Of a stretch of 64,000 bases of DNA, positions 34,701-43,449 are shown one piece after another; position 1 is the first letter of the stretch, and each line of letters begins with the position of its first letter. The DNA comes from Heyndrickxia coagulans 36D1. Its GTDB lineage: Bacteria; Bacillota; Bacilli; Bacillales; Bacillaceae_C. The stretch is taken from contig NC_016023.1 of NCBI RefSeq assembly GCF_000169195.2, positions 3,410,001 to 3,474,000 on the forward strand, written 5' to 3'. The notes under the pieces are model-generated. The model was not told where the DNA came from, did no database searches, and worked only from the letters and a program-made list of their open reading frames with translations. The position numbers were made by a program, and so were the translations under genes.

Positions 34701-34904
34701 TATTGATAACCACCTATCCAATTATATTTGCAAGATATAATGCAGGCTTTCAGGTTACACTGTCTCTTACAAACCACCATTTTACCAAAAGCCCGTTTGC
34801 ATTTCAAAATTTTCACTGTGAAAACAGAAGAAACGAAATGATTTATCAATCCTGTTTGATGCGTTATACTTGTTCAGACAGGAATAAAAGAAAGGTGTTA
34901 TGCA

Positions 34905-36992
34905 ATGAAATCGCTTGTACTCGCCGAAAAGCCGAGCGTCGGGCGCGAACTTGCGCGCGTCCTCGGCTGCACGGAAAATAAAAAACGTTATATTGAAGGG
35001 CCGCGCTATATCGTGACATGGGCGCTCGGCCATTTGATCGAACTGAAAATGCCGGAAGATTATCATCCGAAATATAAAGAATGGCGTATGGAAGACCTGC
35101 CGATTCTTCCGGATAAAATGGAAATTAAAACAATCCGGCAGACCTATCCGCAATATAAAGCGATCGAACAGCTTGGCAAAAGAAGCGACATCAAAGACTG
35201 CATTATCGCAACCGATGCCGGGCGCGAAGGCGAACTTGTCGCACGCTGGATTCTGGAAAAAATGCACTGGAGAAAACCGGTGAAACGGTTATGGATTTCT
35301 TCCCAGACCGATAAAGCGATTAAAGACGGATTCAAGCAGTTAAAACCGGCAAAGCAGTATGACAATCTGTACCACTCCGCCGTTTGCCGCAGCGAAGCAG
35401 ACTGGCTGATCGGATTGAACGTATCCCGTGCTTTAACCGTGAAATACAACGATCCGCTCTCCGCCGGGCGCGTGCAGACACCGACATTGGCGATGGTGCT
35501 CGAGCGCGAACGGGAAATCCAGTCTTTTGTGCCGAAAAAATACTGGACCATTGAAGCGCTCGCCGGAAAACTCGAAGTATCGTATGACCATCATGGCGAA
35601 AAACGGATATTTGACGAGCAAAAAGCAAATGCCATACATGCGGCTTTATCCGGGCAGACTGCCGTCGTGACAGAAGTGATCCGCAAACAGAAGCAAGAGC
35701 AGCAGCCGCTCCCTTACGATTTGACGGAACTGCAACGCGATGCCAACCACCGTTTTGGTTTTACAGCAAAGAAAACATTGAACGTGCTGCAAAACTTATA
35801 TGAACAGCATAAACTCGTTACCTACCCGCGCACCGATTCGAAATATTTGACGAAAGATATGGAAAATATGATGTACGACCGGCTGCTTGCGGTGAAAGAT
35901 GCATACAAAGAAGAAGTTCAGCCGATCCTTTCCCGGAAAGGTAAAATACTGGCCAAACGTGTCATCAATGATGCGAAGGTGACGGACCACCATGCGATTA
36001 TTCCAACAGATGAACGCCCGGCCTTATCAGATTTGTCTGCCGATGAACGGAAAATCTATGATCTGATTGTAAAACGGTTCCTTGCGCTATTCTATCCGGT
36101 TTATGAATATGAAACCGTCCAATTTAAACTTCAAGCAGGCGGAAAAACCATGACCGGGCGGACAATGGCCGTGAAAAATGCCGGTTTTACCGCTGTTTTG
36201 CACCATGAACAGGAGCGGGAAAATACGGCGCTGCTTTCGATCAAAGAAGGAAAAAAATTTAAGCTGGAACAAATCCGGCTCAGCCAGCATTTAACCGAAG
36301 CACCGAAACGGTATTCCGAAGCGGATATTCTTTCGAGAATGGAAAAATACGGACTCGGGACGCCGGCAACACGCGCCGATATCATTGAACGGCTCGTCTC
36401 CTCCGAAACGATCAGCCGTGAGTCCGGCCGCCTTGTGCCGACCCCGAAAGGCAAGCAACTGATCGACCTTGTCAATGACGAGCTAAAATCGCCGGAACTC
36501 ACCGCCAAATGGGAAGAACAGCTTGAAGCAATTGCCCGCGGAAAAGGCAACCCGAAGCAGTTTTTGGAAACCATCCGCCGGGAAACCGTACGCCTCGTCC
36601 GTGAAATCCGGACGAGTGACAAAAAATACCGCGCCCACAATTTAACGGGAACAAAATGCCCGGAATGCGGTTCCCTTATGAAAGAAGTAAACGGAAAAGA
36701 CGGGAAAAAGCTTGTCTGTTCAAACCGGGAATGCCGGTTTACAAAGCGGAAAAGCCCGAAACTATCAAATAGGCGCTGCCCGACCTGCCATAAAAAGATG
36801 GAGATTCATCACGGCAAATCCGGCGTCTATTTCCAGTGCCGCCACTGCAATATTGTCCAAAAAGCAGACGAAAAGAAAAAAACTTTGTCAAAACATGAAG
36901 AAAAGAAATTGCTGCAAAAATACACAAAGAAAGAGGAAAGTTTCGGCAACAGCCTGGCAGATGCTTTAAAAGCCGCCTTGGAAAAAGAATAG
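34905..36992 (+). CDS. topB: DNA topoisomerase III (second copy)
   Basis: This 695-aa type IA topoisomerase has the TOPRIM motif TDAGREGE (103-110), the PLSAGRVQTPTLAMV segment and the catalytic Tyr307 in TYPRTDSKYL. The C-terminal part has two zinc ribbons (CPECGS...CSNREC and CPTCHK...CRHC) and a Lys-rich tail. The ATG at 34905 follows AAAGGTG. It shares only the family core with the topB at 25277-27442 and is not a recent duplicate. This copy looks like the usual Bacillus chromosomal TopB. Confidence 0.94.
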   Translation: MKSLVLAEKPSVGRELARVLGCTENKKRYIEGPRYIVTWALGHLIELKMPEDYHPKYKEWRMEDLPILPDKMEIKTIRQTYPQYKAIEQLGKRSDIKDCIIATDAGREGELVARWILEKMHWRKPVKRLWISSQTDKAIKDGFKQLKPAKQYDNLYHSAVCRSEADWLIGLNVSRALTVKYNDPLSAGRVQTPTLAMVLEREREIQSFVPKKYWTIEALAGKLEVSYDHHGEKRIFDEQKANAIHAALSGQTAVVTEVIRKQKQEQQPLPYDLTELQRDANHRFGFTAKKTLNVLQNLYEQHKLVTYPRTDSKYLTKDMENMMYDRLLAVKDAYKEEVQPILSRKGKILAKRVINDAKVTDHHAIIPTDERPALSDLSADERKIYDLIVKRFLALFYPVYEYETVQFKLQAGGKTMTGRTMAVKNAGFTAVLHHEQERENTALLSIKEGKKFKLEQIRLSQHLTEAPKRYSEADILSRMEKYGLGTPATRADIIERLVSSETISRESGRLVPTPKGKQLIDLVNDELKSPELTAKWEEQLEAIARGKGNPKQFLETIRRETVRLVREIRTSDKKYRAHNLTGTKCPECGSLMKEVNGKDGKKLVCSNRECRFTKRKSPKLSNRRCPTCHKKMEIHHGKSGVYFQCRHCNIVQKADEKKKTLSKHEEKKLLQKYTKKEESFGNSLADALKAALEKE

Positions 36993-37004
36993 ATTGGATA
37001 TTTG

Positions 37005-37032
37005 AAAAGCCCGGCCGAGCCGGGCTTTTTTT
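37005..37032 (+). terminator. Terminator of the second topB
   Basis: A stem AAAAGCCCGGC with GCCGGGCTTTT and a three-base loop is followed by a seven-T run. Confidence 0.9.
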
Positions 37033-37149
37033 ATAAACATTTTCGCGGTCAATACGGGCAATTTGGGCCCCTAAAAGCGCGCCCTTCCCCATGATTCAAA
37101 ACGGCCGGGAAAAATTTAAACAACATGGAAATGCATATTCATTCACTTT

Positions 37150-37179
37150 TTAACTTTCTTATAATATAATTATATTATA
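37150..37179 (+). promoter_or_regulatory. Putative promoter with 20-bp palindrome
   Basis: TTAACT (37150-37155) and TATTAT (37173-37178) are spaced by 17 bp, a plausible sigma-A promoter. The spacer and -10 are covered by a perfect 20-bp AT-only palindrome, TATAATATAATTATATTATA (37160-37179). It may be an operator or simply a two-way -10 region. Confidence 0.4.
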
Positions 37180-37359
37180 GATATTTATACCGCTTTTTCT
37201 CATCTGTTTGATCGGGAGCGTCCTTCATTGTAAATATTTTTTCGTTCTCCGGTTCAGGGAAAAATCCTTGGCTTTGGAAAACCCCGCTCTTAAAGGAACG
37301 GCTTATGTATGCGTAAAATGTACATTTTTTCACAAAAACATTTGGAAAGGGGATAAAAT

Positions 37360-38250
37360 ATGGAAGAAACGGCAAAAACATATGCCCAATTCAGGCAGAA
37401 GAAAAATAAGTGGGCGGTACTTGGCCAGCGTTTTATCTTTGTCAGCCTCGGCGCGATGATTATGGGGGTTGCCCTCGAGCTGTTCCTTGTCCCGAACCAG
37501 ATTCTGGACGGCGGCATCACCGGCATCTCGATTATCCTTTCCCACCTTGCCGGCTGGAAACTGGGGCCAGTTATTTTCATCTTAAATCTCCCATTCTTTT
37601 ATATCGGGTACAAGCAAATCGGGAAAACTTTTGCCTTGACCACCCTTTACGGCATCTCCATCATGTCGGTGACAACCATCCTGCTGACCCCTGTAAAAGT
37701 GTTTACGGATGATTTGCTGCTGTGTACGGTTTTTGGCGGTATTATCCTTGGCATCGGCGTCGGCCTTGTCATCCGCTGGGGTGGCTGCCTTGACGGAACA
37801 GAAGCGCTTGCCATTCTATTAAACAAAAAGCTTCCTTTCTCTGTCGGTGAAATCATACTCGGTCTCAATCTCTTCATTTTTACCTGTGCCGGCTTTGTGT
37901 TCAGCTGGAAATATGCTATGTATTCGGTCATTACCTATTTTATCGCCACAAAAGCAATCGACGTGGTTGTACAGGGGCTGGATGAATCCAAATCGGTATG
38001 GATCATCAGCGACGAGATGTATGACATCGGTGATGCGATCATGGCCCGCCTCGGCCGCGGGGTAACCTATCTAAACGGGGAAGGCGCTTATACCGGAGAC
38101 AATAAAAAAGTCATTTTCTGCGTCATCACCCGCCTTGAGGAAGCAAAATTGAAATCGATTGTAGAAGAATTTGACAAAAGCGCCTTTATCGCGGTTGGAA
38201 ACATATCAGAAGTGCGCGGCGGCAGATTTAAGAAGAAAGACATTCACTAA
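37360..38250 (+). CDS. YitT family membrane protein
   Basis: This 296-aa protein has five to six membrane helices (the YitT/DUF161 part, about 20-190) and a soluble C-terminal DUF2179 domain (about 200-290, with GDAIMARLGRGVTYLNGEGAYTG). The family is abundant in Bacillota; its substrate is unknown. The ATG at 37360 follows GGAAAGGGG. It is monocistronic. Confidence 0.88.
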   Translation: MEETAKTYAQFRQKKNKWAVLGQRFIFVSLGAMIMGVALELFLVPNQILDGGITGISIILSHLAGWKLGPVIFILNLPFFYIGYKQIGKTFALTTLYGISIMSVTTILLTPVKVFTDDLLLCTVFGGIILGIGVGLVIRWGGCLDGTEALAILLNKKLPFSVGEIILGLNLFIFTCAGFVFSWKYAMYSVITYFIATKAIDVVVQGLDESKSVWIISDEMYDIGDAIMARLGRGVTYLNGEGAYTGDNKKVIFCVITRLEEAKLKSIVEEFDKSAFIAVGNISEVRGGRFKKKDIH

Positions 38251-38261
38251 CAGCGTAACTG

Positions 38262-38292
38262 AGGACTGTCCATCCGGGCAGTCCCGTTTTAT
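38262..38292 (+). terminator. Weak terminator after the yitT-type gene
   Basis: GGACTG pairs with CAGTCC across a 10-nt loop, and a TTTTA tail follows. It is weaker than other terminators here. Confidence 0.5.
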
Positions 38293-38391
38293 ATGCGCGT
38301 AAAAATTTTTCCATTTTCATGCTGCCCGGGCATACTCCCCCTCCCTTAAATTAGGATTCTTTCGCAGTGTATGGTAAAATGATGATTACGA

Positions 38392-38420
38392 TTGTAAAAC
38401 AGACAAAATTAAAGTATACT
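38392..38420 (+). promoter_or_regulatory. Promoter of the yidC leader operon
   Basis: TTGTAA (38392-38397) and TATACT (38415-38420) are exactly 17 bp apart, a good sigma-A-type promoter. Transcription would start near 38427 and give a leader that includes the 102-codon ORF and yidC. Confidence 0.6.
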
Positions 38421-38453
38421 TTGTACTGATCTCTTTAAAGTGAGTGAATAGCT

Positions 38454-38762
38454 TTGATTCAAAACATCATCGATTTTGTAAATGACCCGGCCGTCTGCAC
38501 GCTGTCATTTTACGTACTGGCAGCAGGTTTTCTTTATTTGAGCCGGTTTGTGATCAGGCCGGCAGCGTTTGTTGAAGCAAGGCCTGCCGCCGTCATGCAG
38601 GATTTTACTGTACACACCCGCCCGGCTGCGGAATGCCGGTGCAATTTCTTTACGATTTGGATTTTAAGTTGCGTCAGAATACGGACATATCCTTCTGAAG
38701 ATCCTGATTCGGAACCGGATTTAAGACCGGTCAGAAAGGACAGGATTTGTGCAATATACTAA
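38454..38762 (+). CDS. Candidate MifM-like arrest leader peptide upstream of yidC
   Basis: This 102-codon ORF (TTG start, weak SD AAAGTGAG) ends at the SD of yidC. Its product has one hydrophobic segment (about residues 13-34), a short linker and a C-terminal segment FFTIWILSCVRIR (65-77), followed by acidic residues E82, D83, D85, E87 and D89. B. subtilis MifM, which controls yidC2 by ribosome stalling, has the same layout: a TM segment, an R-I-x-x-W-I motif and then an acidic stretch. The stop codon (38760-38762) abuts AGGAGG of yidC. I infer a regulatory nascent chain; the likeness is in pattern, and the arrest sequence itself differs. Confidence 0.6.
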   Translation: MIQNIIDFVNDPAVCTLSFYVLAAGFLYLSRFVIRPAAFVEARPAAVMQDFTVHTRPAAECRCNFFTIWILSCVRIRTYPSEDPDSEPDLRPVRKDRICAIY

Positions 38763-38772
38763 AGGAGGATAT
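38687..38772 (+). promoter_or_regulatory. Hairpin sequestering the yidC ribosome-binding site
   Basis: ATATCCTTCT (38687-38696, leader codons 78-81) can pair with AGGAGGATAT (38763-38772), which contains the yidC SD. This gives 10 bp with one G-U pair. Inside it ATCCTG (38701-38706) pairs with CAGGAT (38741-38746), and ACCGG (38714-38718) with CCGGT (38727-38731). A ribosome stalled near codons 81-85 of the leader would open the outer helix and free the SD. Confidence 0.6.
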
Positions 38773-38775
38773 TTC

Positions 38776-39552
38776 ATGAAAAGATTTTTCAGTTTTACAT
38801 TGGTTTTAAGCAGTTTGCTGTTCGTTTTAAGCGCATGTTCAAATTCAACAAACAGCACGCACAGCGGTGGATTTTTCCATCATTATTTTGTTTCCCCGTT
38901 TTCAGTTGTCATTAAAGCAACGGCCCAGCTGCTTCATGGTGATTACGGGATTGCCATTATTGTTTTGACGTTAATCATCCGGCTGATTCTCATGCCTTTT
39001 ATGCTGCATACATTCAAAAAACAGCAAATCATGCAGGATAAAATGAAAGTTTTGAAGCCGGAAATGGATAAGCTGCAGACAAAAATCAAAGCGGCCAAAA
39101 CGAAAGAAGAACAGGCAAAGCTGCAGCAGGAAATGATGGGGTTGTATCAAAAACACGGCGTTAACCCGCTGAATATGGGCTGCCTGCCGATTATCATCCA
39201 AATGCCGATTTTAATGGGGTTTTATTATGCGATCCGCGGCTCGAAAGAAATCGCCACCCACTCCTTTTTATGGTTTAATCTCGGACAAACAGATATTCCG
39301 ATGGCCATTCTCGCTGGTGTCATTTATTTTATCCAAGCCCAAATTTCACTGATCGGTATTCCTGAGGAACAGAAGAAACAAATGAAATATATGATGCTCA
39401 TGTCGCCGATCATGATCCTTTTTGTTTCTTTTTCAGCTCCGGCGGTTCTGCCGCTGTACTGGACAGTGAGCGGGCTCTTTATGATCGGACAAACACTGAT
39501 TCAGAAAAAATTTTATCAGTCCCATCCGCCGAAGGAAGAATCCAATTCATAA
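38776..39552 (+). CDS. yidC: Membrane protein insertase YidC (OxaA/SpoIIIJ family)
   Basis: This 258-aa lipoprotein-type YidC has a signal peptide with lipobox LSAC (Cys23), then five membrane helices. The hydrophilic-groove Arg lies in IIVLTLIIRLILMPF, and the cytosolic hairpin (HTFKKQQIMQDKMKVLKPEM) is typical. It inserts membrane proteins alone or with Sec. The ATG at 38776 follows AAAGGAGG. The upstream leader ORF suggests this is the inducible copy, equivalent to B. subtilis YidC2 (YqjG); that is inference. Confidence 0.94.
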   Translation: MKRFFSFTLVLSSLLFVLSACSNSTNSTHSGGFFHHYFVSPFSVVIKATAQLLHGDYGIAIIVLTLIIRLILMPFMLHTFKKQQIMQDKMKVLKPEMDKLQTKIKAAKTKEEQAKLQQEMMGLYQKHGVNPLNMGCLPIIIQMPILMGFYYAIRGSKEIATHSFLWFNLGQTDIPMAILAGVIYFIQAQISLIGIPEEQKKQMKYMMLMSPIMILFVSFSAPAVLPLYWTVSGLFMIGQTLIQKKFYQSHPPKEESNS

Positions 39553-39576
39553 TTGTATCTGATCATCAAAATATAA

Positions 39577-39618
39577 AAAAGCGGCGGGTCACAGTTGATG
39601 TGTTCCCGCCGCTTTTAT
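39577..39618 (+). terminator. Terminator of yidC
   Basis: AAAAGCGGCGGG (39577-39588) pairs with CCCGCCGCTTTT (39605-39616), extended inside by CACA with TGTG. The flanks suit both strands, and it also lies after the convergent rok stop. Confidence 0.85.
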
Positions 39619-39660
39619 GTTGTTTACAGCCCCGGGTTTCCGGGGATTTTTTATACAGGT

Positions 39661-40221
39661 TTACTTCTGTTCAGTAACTGCCTCGTTTTCCTCCGGCAAG
39701 TTCTCATTTTGCTCCATTTCCTGATGCGGTTCTTCCGTATTTGCTGTATCATTCACAAATTCGTACAACCCACGGTCCGGTTTGCGGATACGCGGATCGA
39801 GTTTTTCGACGGATTTCATGAAAGAGGTCATATTAGCGATTTTATAGCCGGTTTTTTCTTCGATCATCCGCTGCAGTTCAGCCCCTCTGATCGGTTCCGA
39901 AACGTTTTTTAGTATTTGGATAGCCTCTTCTCTCATCTTGCCCGACCTGCCCTTTTTTGACGACCGCGATTTCCGCACCTTTCTTTCATTCGTAAGGGCT
40001 TCGCCGCCTGAGGTTTCCGGCGAGACGGACGCAAGTGCATTAAAAGATACATATTCCGGTTTGCCGGATGCTTTTACCTGCTGGCCTTCATTTTCATCCA
40101 GCTCCCTTAATCTTTTAAAAATATTTTCCCGTTCTTTTTGGAATTCCTGTATAACCCGAATCTCAGCGTCTTCCAGCTGCTCCAGGCGGATTTTTAGTGC
40201 CATTCTCTCATTCATTGTCAA
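39661..40221 (-). CDS. rok: Rok-like nucleoid-associated regulator
   Basis: The 186-aa product matches B. subtilis Rok in layout and sequence. The N-terminal oligomerisation coiled coil (NERMALKIRLEQLEDAEIRV, then FKRLRELDENE) corresponds to Rok's NEREALRLRLEQL region. A basic linker (KVRKSRSSKKGRSGK) precedes the C-terminal winged helix (GAELQRMIEEKTGYKIANMT, then RKPDRGLYEF). Rok silences AT-rich, often horizontally acquired DNA and represses comK. An extra acidic tail (about 160-186) is present. The TTG at 40221 has GAGGG upstream; the ATG at 40215 is equally possible. The upstream region is strikingly AT-rich. Confidence 0.85.
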   Translation of the reverse strand: MTMNERMALKIRLEQLEDAEIRVIQEFQKERENIFKRLRELDENEGQQVKASGKPEYVSFNALASVSPETSGGEALTNERKVRKSRSSKKGRSGKMREEAIQILKNVSEPIRGAELQRMIEEKTGYKIANMTSFMKSVEKLDPRIRKPDRGLYEFVNDTANTEEPHQEMEQNENLPEENEAVTEQK

Positions 40222-40519
40222 TTTTATCCCTCGTTTCTTAAAATATATGTATATATAGATTATAATATGAAACTAGTAAAATAAAAAGATAAAATAATTA
40301 TTTTTTATTAGAAAATTAGTAGCGAATAATTATTCATAAAGGGGTATGTCGAATTTTTGCGATTTTCCGCAGATTATGTTCAAATTATTCGAATGATTTC
40401 TATTGCGTCTATTTTTGATATTTAGTAGAATATGGATGTAAGCGCTGACAGGCTGGCGCACAAAGCAAGTATATAAGGAGGCTTGTCTCCTTGAAATTAA
40501 CATAAATGGAGGGGTTGGA
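40222..40519. other. AT-rich divergent region between rok and the aldehyde dehydrogenase gene
   Basis: This 298-bp region is far richer in A/T than its surroundings, especially 40235-40330. It holds the rok promoter, the aldehyde dehydrogenase promoter and the cre box. A small hairpin at 40475-40492 (AAGGAG with CTCCTT) carries an SD-like sequence followed by TTG, possibly a minimal upstream reading frame, but I do not call one. Confidence 0.5.
40403..40450 (+). promoter_or_regulatory. Promoter and cre (CcpA) box of the aldehyde dehydrogenase gene
   Basis: TTGCGT (40403-40408) and TAGAAT (40426-40431) are 17 bp apart. TGTAAGCGCTGACA at 40437-40450 matches the cre consensus TGWNANCGNTNWCA at every position and lies at the expected transcription start. 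CcpA bound there would repress the gene in the presence of glucose. Confidence 0.8.
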
Positions 40520-42004
40520 ATGGAACAATTAACCGTGCAGTTGGATGAAAGGGTTCAGCATTTCCTTCAGGGCAAAAAGAAAATGTTCATCAACGGGCAA
40601 TTTGTTGAAAGTGCATCCGGAAAAACATTTGATACGCCGAATCCGGCTACCGGCGAAACGCTGGCTACGATCTATGAAGGGGATAAACAAGATATCGACC
40701 GTGCCGTACAAGCAGCCAGAAAAGCATTTGACGAAGGCCCGTGGCCGCGGATGAACCCTGCCGATAGAAGCCGGTTAATGTATAAATTGGCGGATCTGAT
40801 GGAAGAGCACCGGGAAGCGCTGGCGCAGCTCGAAACGCTCGACAACGGGAAACCGATCCGTGAAACGGCAAATGCCGATATTCCGCTTGCCATCGAACAT
40901 ATGCGGTATTATGCCGGCTGGACAACGAAAATCACCGGCCAGACCATTCCCGTAAACGGCCCTTACTTTAACTATACCCGCCATGAACCGGTCGGGGTTG
41001 TCGGGCAAATTATCCCTTGGAACTTCCCTCTTTTAATGGCAATGTGGAAAATGGGTGCCGCGCTTGCGACCGGCTGCACGATTATCTTAAAACCGGCTGA
41101 ACAAACGCCGCTTTCCGCCCTTTACTTGGCGCAGCTGGTAAGCGAGGCTGGCTTCCCGGACGGCGTTGTCAATATTGTGCCAGGCTTTGGGGAAACTGCC
41201 GGAGCCGCCCTTGTCGACCACCCGCTTGTAGATAAAATTGCCTTTACCGGTTCTACTGAAGTCGGAAAACTGATTATGGCCAATGCCTCGAAAACGTTAA
41301 AACGGGTGACGCTCGAACTTGGCGGAAAATCCCCGAATATTATTTTGCCAGATGCCGACTTGTCGAAAGCGATTCCTGGCGCCTTAAACGGTGTCATGTT
41401 CAACCAGGGGCAAGTATGCTGTGCCGGTTCGCGCGTGTTCATTCAAAAGAAACATTTTGATAATGTCATTGCCGATATGGCCTCCCACGCCCAGTCGATT
41501 AAGCAGGGCTTCGGGCTCAATAAAGATACGGAAATGGGGCCGCTTGTTTCAGATGAGCAGCAAGCGCGCGTTTTGAATTACATTGAAAAAGGACTCGATG
41601 AAGGAGCGGAAATTGTAACAGGCGGGAAAAAACCGCGTGAAGAAGGCTTCTTTGTTGAACCGACGATTTTTGCAGATGTCCGTGATGAGATGACGATCGC
41701 CAAAGAGGAAATTTTCGGTCCTGTTATTGCGGCCATGCCATATGAATCCCTTGATGAAGTAATCAGCCGCGCCAACTGCAGCGAGTACGGGCTTGCGGCA
41801 GGGGTTTGGACGGAAAATGTGGCCAATGCGCACTATATTGCAAACCGTCTCCGTGCGGGCACGGTTTGGGTGAACTGCTACAATGTGTTTGATGCCGCTT
41901 CCCCGTTTGGCGGTTATAAACAATCTGGCATCGGACGTGAAATGGGTTCTTACGCACTCCAAAACTATACGGAAGTCAAAAGCGTCTGGATTGCCAACCC
42001 TTAA
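40520..42004 (+). CDS. NAD(P)-dependent aldehyde dehydrogenase
   Basis: This 494-aa enzyme oxidises an aldehyde to the acid. Catalytic residues are Asn168 (IPWNFPLL), Glu266 (LELGGKSPNI) and nucleophile Cys300 (NQGQVCCAGSR). It is most like the broad-range acetaldehyde/betaine-type class (AldA, DhaS). The ATG at 40520 follows GGAGGGG. A well-formed promoter with a cre box indicates carbon catabolite repression. It is monocistronic and ends at a strong terminator. Confidence 0.93.
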   Translation: MEQLTVQLDERVQHFLQGKKKMFINGQFVESASGKTFDTPNPATGETLATIYEGDKQDIDRAVQAARKAFDEGPWPRMNPADRSRLMYKLADLMEEHREALAQLETLDNGKPIRETANADIPLAIEHMRYYAGWTTKITGQTIPVNGPYFNYTRHEPVGVVGQIIPWNFPLLMAMWKMGAALATGCTIILKPAEQTPLSALYLAQLVSEAGFPDGVVNIVPGFGETAGAALVDHPLVDKIAFTGSTEVGKLIMANASKTLKRVTLELGGKSPNIILPDADLSKAIPGALNGVMFNQGQVCCAGSRVFIQKKHFDNVIADMASHAQSIKQGFGLNKDTEMGPLVSDEQQARVLNYIEKGLDEGAEIVTGGKKPREEGFFVEPTIFADVRDEMTIAKEEIFGPVIAAMPYESLDEVISRANCSEYGLAAGVWTENVANAHYIANRLRAGTVWVNCYNVFDAASPFGGYKQSGIGREMGSYALQNYTEVKSVWIANP

Positions 42005-42016
42005 AGGGCACCAAAA

Positions 42017-42047
42017 AGAAAAGCATCGGTTTTGCCGATGCTTTTCT
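42017..42047. terminator. Bidirectional terminator between the aldehyde dehydrogenase gene and odhB
   Basis: A perfect 13-bp stem (AGAAAAGCATCGG at 42017-42029 with its complement at 42035-42047) has T-rich flanks on both strands. It ends two convergent transcripts. Confidence 0.9.
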
Positions 42048-42056
42048 TTCATACTA

Positions 42057-43325
42057 TTAAGATTCCAGCAGCAAATCTTCAGGATTTTCAATTAATGTCT
42101 TCACCGTTTTCAAGAAACCGACAGCATCCTTTCCGTCAATGACGCGGTGGTCATAGGAAAGCGCCACGTACATCATCGGGCGGATCTCAATTCGGTCTCC
42201 ATCGACTGCAACCGGGCGTTTTTGTATGGTGTGCATGCCGAGGATACCAACCTGTGTCCCGTTGATAATCGGTGTCGAGAACAACGAGCCGAAGACACCG
42301 CCGTTTGTAATCGTAAAGGTTCCCCCCTGCAGATCGCTTAATGCAAGTTTATTATCGCGTGCTTTTTGGGCAAATGCAGCAATATCCGCTTCAATTTCCG
42401 CGAACGATTTCCGGTCGCAATCCCGGACAACCGGTACGACAAGCCCTTCTTCTGTGGATACTGCAATGCCGATATCATAATATTTTTTCAGCAGCAGCTC
42501 ATTGCCCTGAATCTCCGCATTAACATACGGATATTTCTTCAATCCCGCAACCACGGCTTTTGTAAAGAACGACATAAAACCGAGACGGATGTCATGATCT
42601 TTAACGAACTGTTCTTTTTTCCGCTTTCTTAAATCCATGACAGCTGTCATATCAATTTCGTTGAATGTCGTCAGCATCGCCGTTGTCTGTGTCACTTCAA
42701 CGAGCCGTTTTGCGATCGTCTGGCGGCGGCGTGACATGCGGATTCTTTCAATCGGTTTGCCGGCTTCTTCCGGCACAACTTTTCCAGCTGCAGGTTTTTC
42801 CGGTGCTGCCGGCGCTTTTGCCGCAGCTTGCGGATTGAAAGTTTCCACATCTTGTTTCCTTACCCTGCCAAGCGGATCCACTGCCGGCACTTGCGATAAG
42901 TCAATGCCTTTTTCGCGTGCCAGTTTGCGGGCAGCCGGAGAAGCAATCGGGCGGCTTTCGCTTTCTTCCTGAGCCGGCTTTTGTTGTTCCGGAGCAGGCG
43001 CTTGTGTTTGCGCCGGCGCCTCTGCTTGTGCCGGTTGTGGTGCTTCCGCTTCTTTTTGCGGCGCGGATGGCGTTGCACTGTTTTCCCCTGTTCCTTCGCC
43101 GACAATTGCAATGACATCGCCAACTTGTACTGTGTCCCCTTCTTCAAAAAGGAGGGACTGGACGACACCCTCTTCTTCTGAAATGACTTCTACATTTACT
43201 TTATCTGTCTCAAGTTCTACAATATATTCACCTTTGTCCACATGGTCCCCCGGATGTTTCAACCATTGTGCAATGGTTCCTTCCGTGATGGATTCTGCCA
43301 GTTCAGGCACTTTAATTTCAGCCAC
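42057..43325 (-). CDS. odhB: Dihydrolipoyl succinyltransferase, E2 of 2-oxoglutarate dehydrogenase
   Basis: This 422-aa E2 subunit has an N-terminal lipoyl domain (lipoylated Lys42 in [11 protein letters not shown]), an Ala/Pro/Gln-rich linker and a peripheral subunit-binding domain ([19 protein letters not shown]). The C-terminal catalytic domain has the active-site [10 protein letters not shown]. It transfers the succinyl group to CoA in the TCA cycle. It lies 154 nt after odhA, with a GC-rich hairpin between. E3 is not encoded here. Confidence 0.95.
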   Translation of the reverse strand: MAEIKVPELAESITEGTIAQWLKHPGDHVDKGEYIVELETDKVNVEVISEEEGVVQSLLFEEGDTVQVGDVIAIVGEGTGENSATPSAPQKEAEAPQPAQAEAPAQTQAPAPEQQKPAQEESESRPIASPAARKLAREKGIDLSQVPAVDPLGRVRKQDVETFNPQAAAKAPAAPEKPAAGKVVPEEAGKPIERIRMSRRRQTIAKRLVEVTQTTAMLTTFNEIDMTAVMDLRKRKKEQFVKDHDIRLGFMSFFTKAVVAGLKKYPYVNAEIQGNELLLKKYYDIGIAVSTEEGLVVPVVRDCDRKSFAEIEADIAAFAQKARDNKLALSDLQGGTFTITNGGVFGSLFSTPIINGTQVGILGMHTIQKRPVAVDGDRIEIRPMMYVALSYDHRVIDGKDAVGFLKTVKTLIENPEDLLLES

Positions 43326-43449
43326 AACACTTGTCCTCCCTTAAAAGTATCACTTTTTTTATATCAAAGCCTCCTCCTTCATCTTCCGAGCAGCACGGGC
43401 TGCAGGATGAAGCGGGCAAAGCAGCGGTTATTTTGCGCATATTGAAGCC

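Larger units (their letters stand above)
36993..37359. other. Intergenic region between topB and the yitT-type gene
   Basis: This 367-bp gap holds the topB terminator, then an AT-rich block with a perfect 20-bp palindrome and a likely promoter (37150-37179), and a long leader. In the leader there is a second palindrome (AAAATGTACATTTT at 37315-37328) about 30 nt before the yitT-type start. No ORF or RNA gene is convincing. Confidence 0.5.
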
